From positions 62,001 through 126,000 of the forward strand of contig NZ_JACGXN010000003.1 of NCBI RefSeq assembly GCF_014138285.1: a stretch of DNA of 64,000 nucleotides, written 5' to 3'. The notes beneath the pieces were generated by a model. The model worked only from the letters and a program-made list of their open reading frames with translations, had not been told where the DNA came from and searched no databases. The position numbers and the translations under genes were made by a program. This stretch comes from Phyllobacterium myrsinacearum (GTDB taxonomy: Bacteria > Pseudomonadota > Alphaproteobacteria > Rhizobiales > Rhizobiaceae). Numbering within the stretch: the first letter of the stretch is position 1; each line of letters starts with the position of its first letter. This document shows positions 63,611 through 64,000 of the stretch, one piece after another.

Positions 63611-64000
63611 ATGTCATATTTCGATAATCTTCGTGTTTTCGTTCGCGTCGTCGAACTGGGAAACCTTTCCGCCGCCGGCCGGGACCAGCGGGCGTCCCCG
63701 GCTGTCGCCAGCAATCGTATCAAGGAGCTGGAACGCTATCTTGGCGTGCGCCTTTTCAACCGTACCACGCGCAAGCTGACACCGACGGAGCATGGGCGCG
63801 TTTTCTATGAAGGCGCGGTCAAGATCATCGAGGCGATCAACGAGGCCGAAGCTGCCATTGCCGACCTATCGCAAAAGCCGAAGGGTGCTATCCGCATCAC
63901 CGCCCCTCTCGGGATCGGCCGGAGGCTGATCGCTTCGGGTGTACCGGAATTCCACGACAAATATCCGGATATCGAGGTGCGCCTGAGGCTATCCGATCAC
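63611..64000 (+). CDS. LysR-family transcriptional regulator (3' end outside window)
   Basis: The first 130 residues of a LysR-type regulator. The winged helix-turn-helix is complete (MSYFDNLRVFVRVVELGNLS, then PAVASNRIKELERYLGVRLFNR), followed by the hinge and the start of the effector domain (IRITAPLGIGRRL). The ATG follows GGGGCGGG. It is divergent from puuD with 134 bp between, suggesting control of the purine genes (inference). The C-terminal half lies beyond the window. Confidence 0.9.
   Translation, partial: MSYFDNLRVFVRVVELGNLSAAGRDQRASPAVASNRIKELERYLGVRLFNRTTRKLTPTEHGRVFYEGAVKIIEAINEAEAAIADLSQKPKGAIRITAPLGIGRRLIASGVPEFHDKYPDIEVRLRLSDH

Overview
The window reads as chromosomal or megaplasmid DNA of an alphaproteobacterium of the order Hyphomicrobiales (Rhizobiales), most like the Brucella/Ochrobactrum/Phyllobacterium group. 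This rests on the ExoP/ExoF-type polysaccharide export pair, the Tat-exported Hint-domain protein, membrane-bound cytochrome-c urate oxidase (PuuD), the gcl-hyi-glxR-glycerate kinase operon and a rhizobial-style ribitol ABC operon. No ribosomal or other marker gene is present, so the genus is an inference. I saw no tRNA, rRNA, CRISPR array or prophage.

Region 1 (1-6.3 kb, minus strand) is a ribitol uptake and catabolism operon: AraC regulator, periplasmic binding protein, ATPase, permease, ribitol 2-dehydrogenase and a D-ribulokinase-like kinase cut by the window edge. Two direct repeats 21 bp apart lie just upstream of the binding-protein gene and look like an AraC-family operator. Region 2 (6.8-10.9 kb) holds a Tat-signal Hint protein, a second AraC-type regulator converging on it across a strong hairpin, an FAD-dependent oxidoreductase and a small hypothetical gene.

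Region 3 (11.2-42.3 kb) is a large Wzx/Wzy-type exopolysaccharide locus. It contains a flippase, a Wzy-like polymerase, a WecA-like initiating transferase, six further glycosyltransferases, ketal pyruvyl transferase, an acetyltransferase, a Wzc/ExoP co-polymerase, an ExoF/Wza-like export protein, GDP-fucose synthesis (gmd, fcl), and a sugar-nucleotide module: glucose-1-phosphate cytidylyltransferase, C-methyltransferase, RmlC-like epimerase, NAD-dependent epimerase, DUF4910 protein, class-III aminotransferase and PIG-L deacetylase. The module should make a rare, probably branched, CDP-activated sugar, but the expected CDP-glucose 4,6-dehydratase is absent. Two LuxR-type regulators with degenerate receiver domains sit in and at the edge of the locus. 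The predicted polymer is fucose-containing, pyruvylated and acetylated.

Region 4 (42.5-50.7 kb) looks acquired and decayed. It has a very large BTAD/TolB-like/TPR regulator, long AT-rich spacers, remnants of IS110 and IS3 elements, an inverted fragment of a WcbI-like gene, an intact WcbI-GSCFA pair, an FkbM methyltransferase and a 5'-truncated methyltransferase. These genes are typical of capsule or glycan decoration.

Region 5 (50.8-64 kb) returns to core metabolism: a nitrate/sulfonate-type ABC transporter, a divergent TctD/TctE-like two-component system, the glyoxylate-to-phosphoglycerate operon (gcl, hyi, glxR, glycerate kinase), then guanine deaminase and PuuD, with a divergent LysR regulator cut by the window end. 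Purine breakdown through urate and allantoin yields glyoxylate, which the gcl operon consumes, so this half forms one metabolic neighbourhood.
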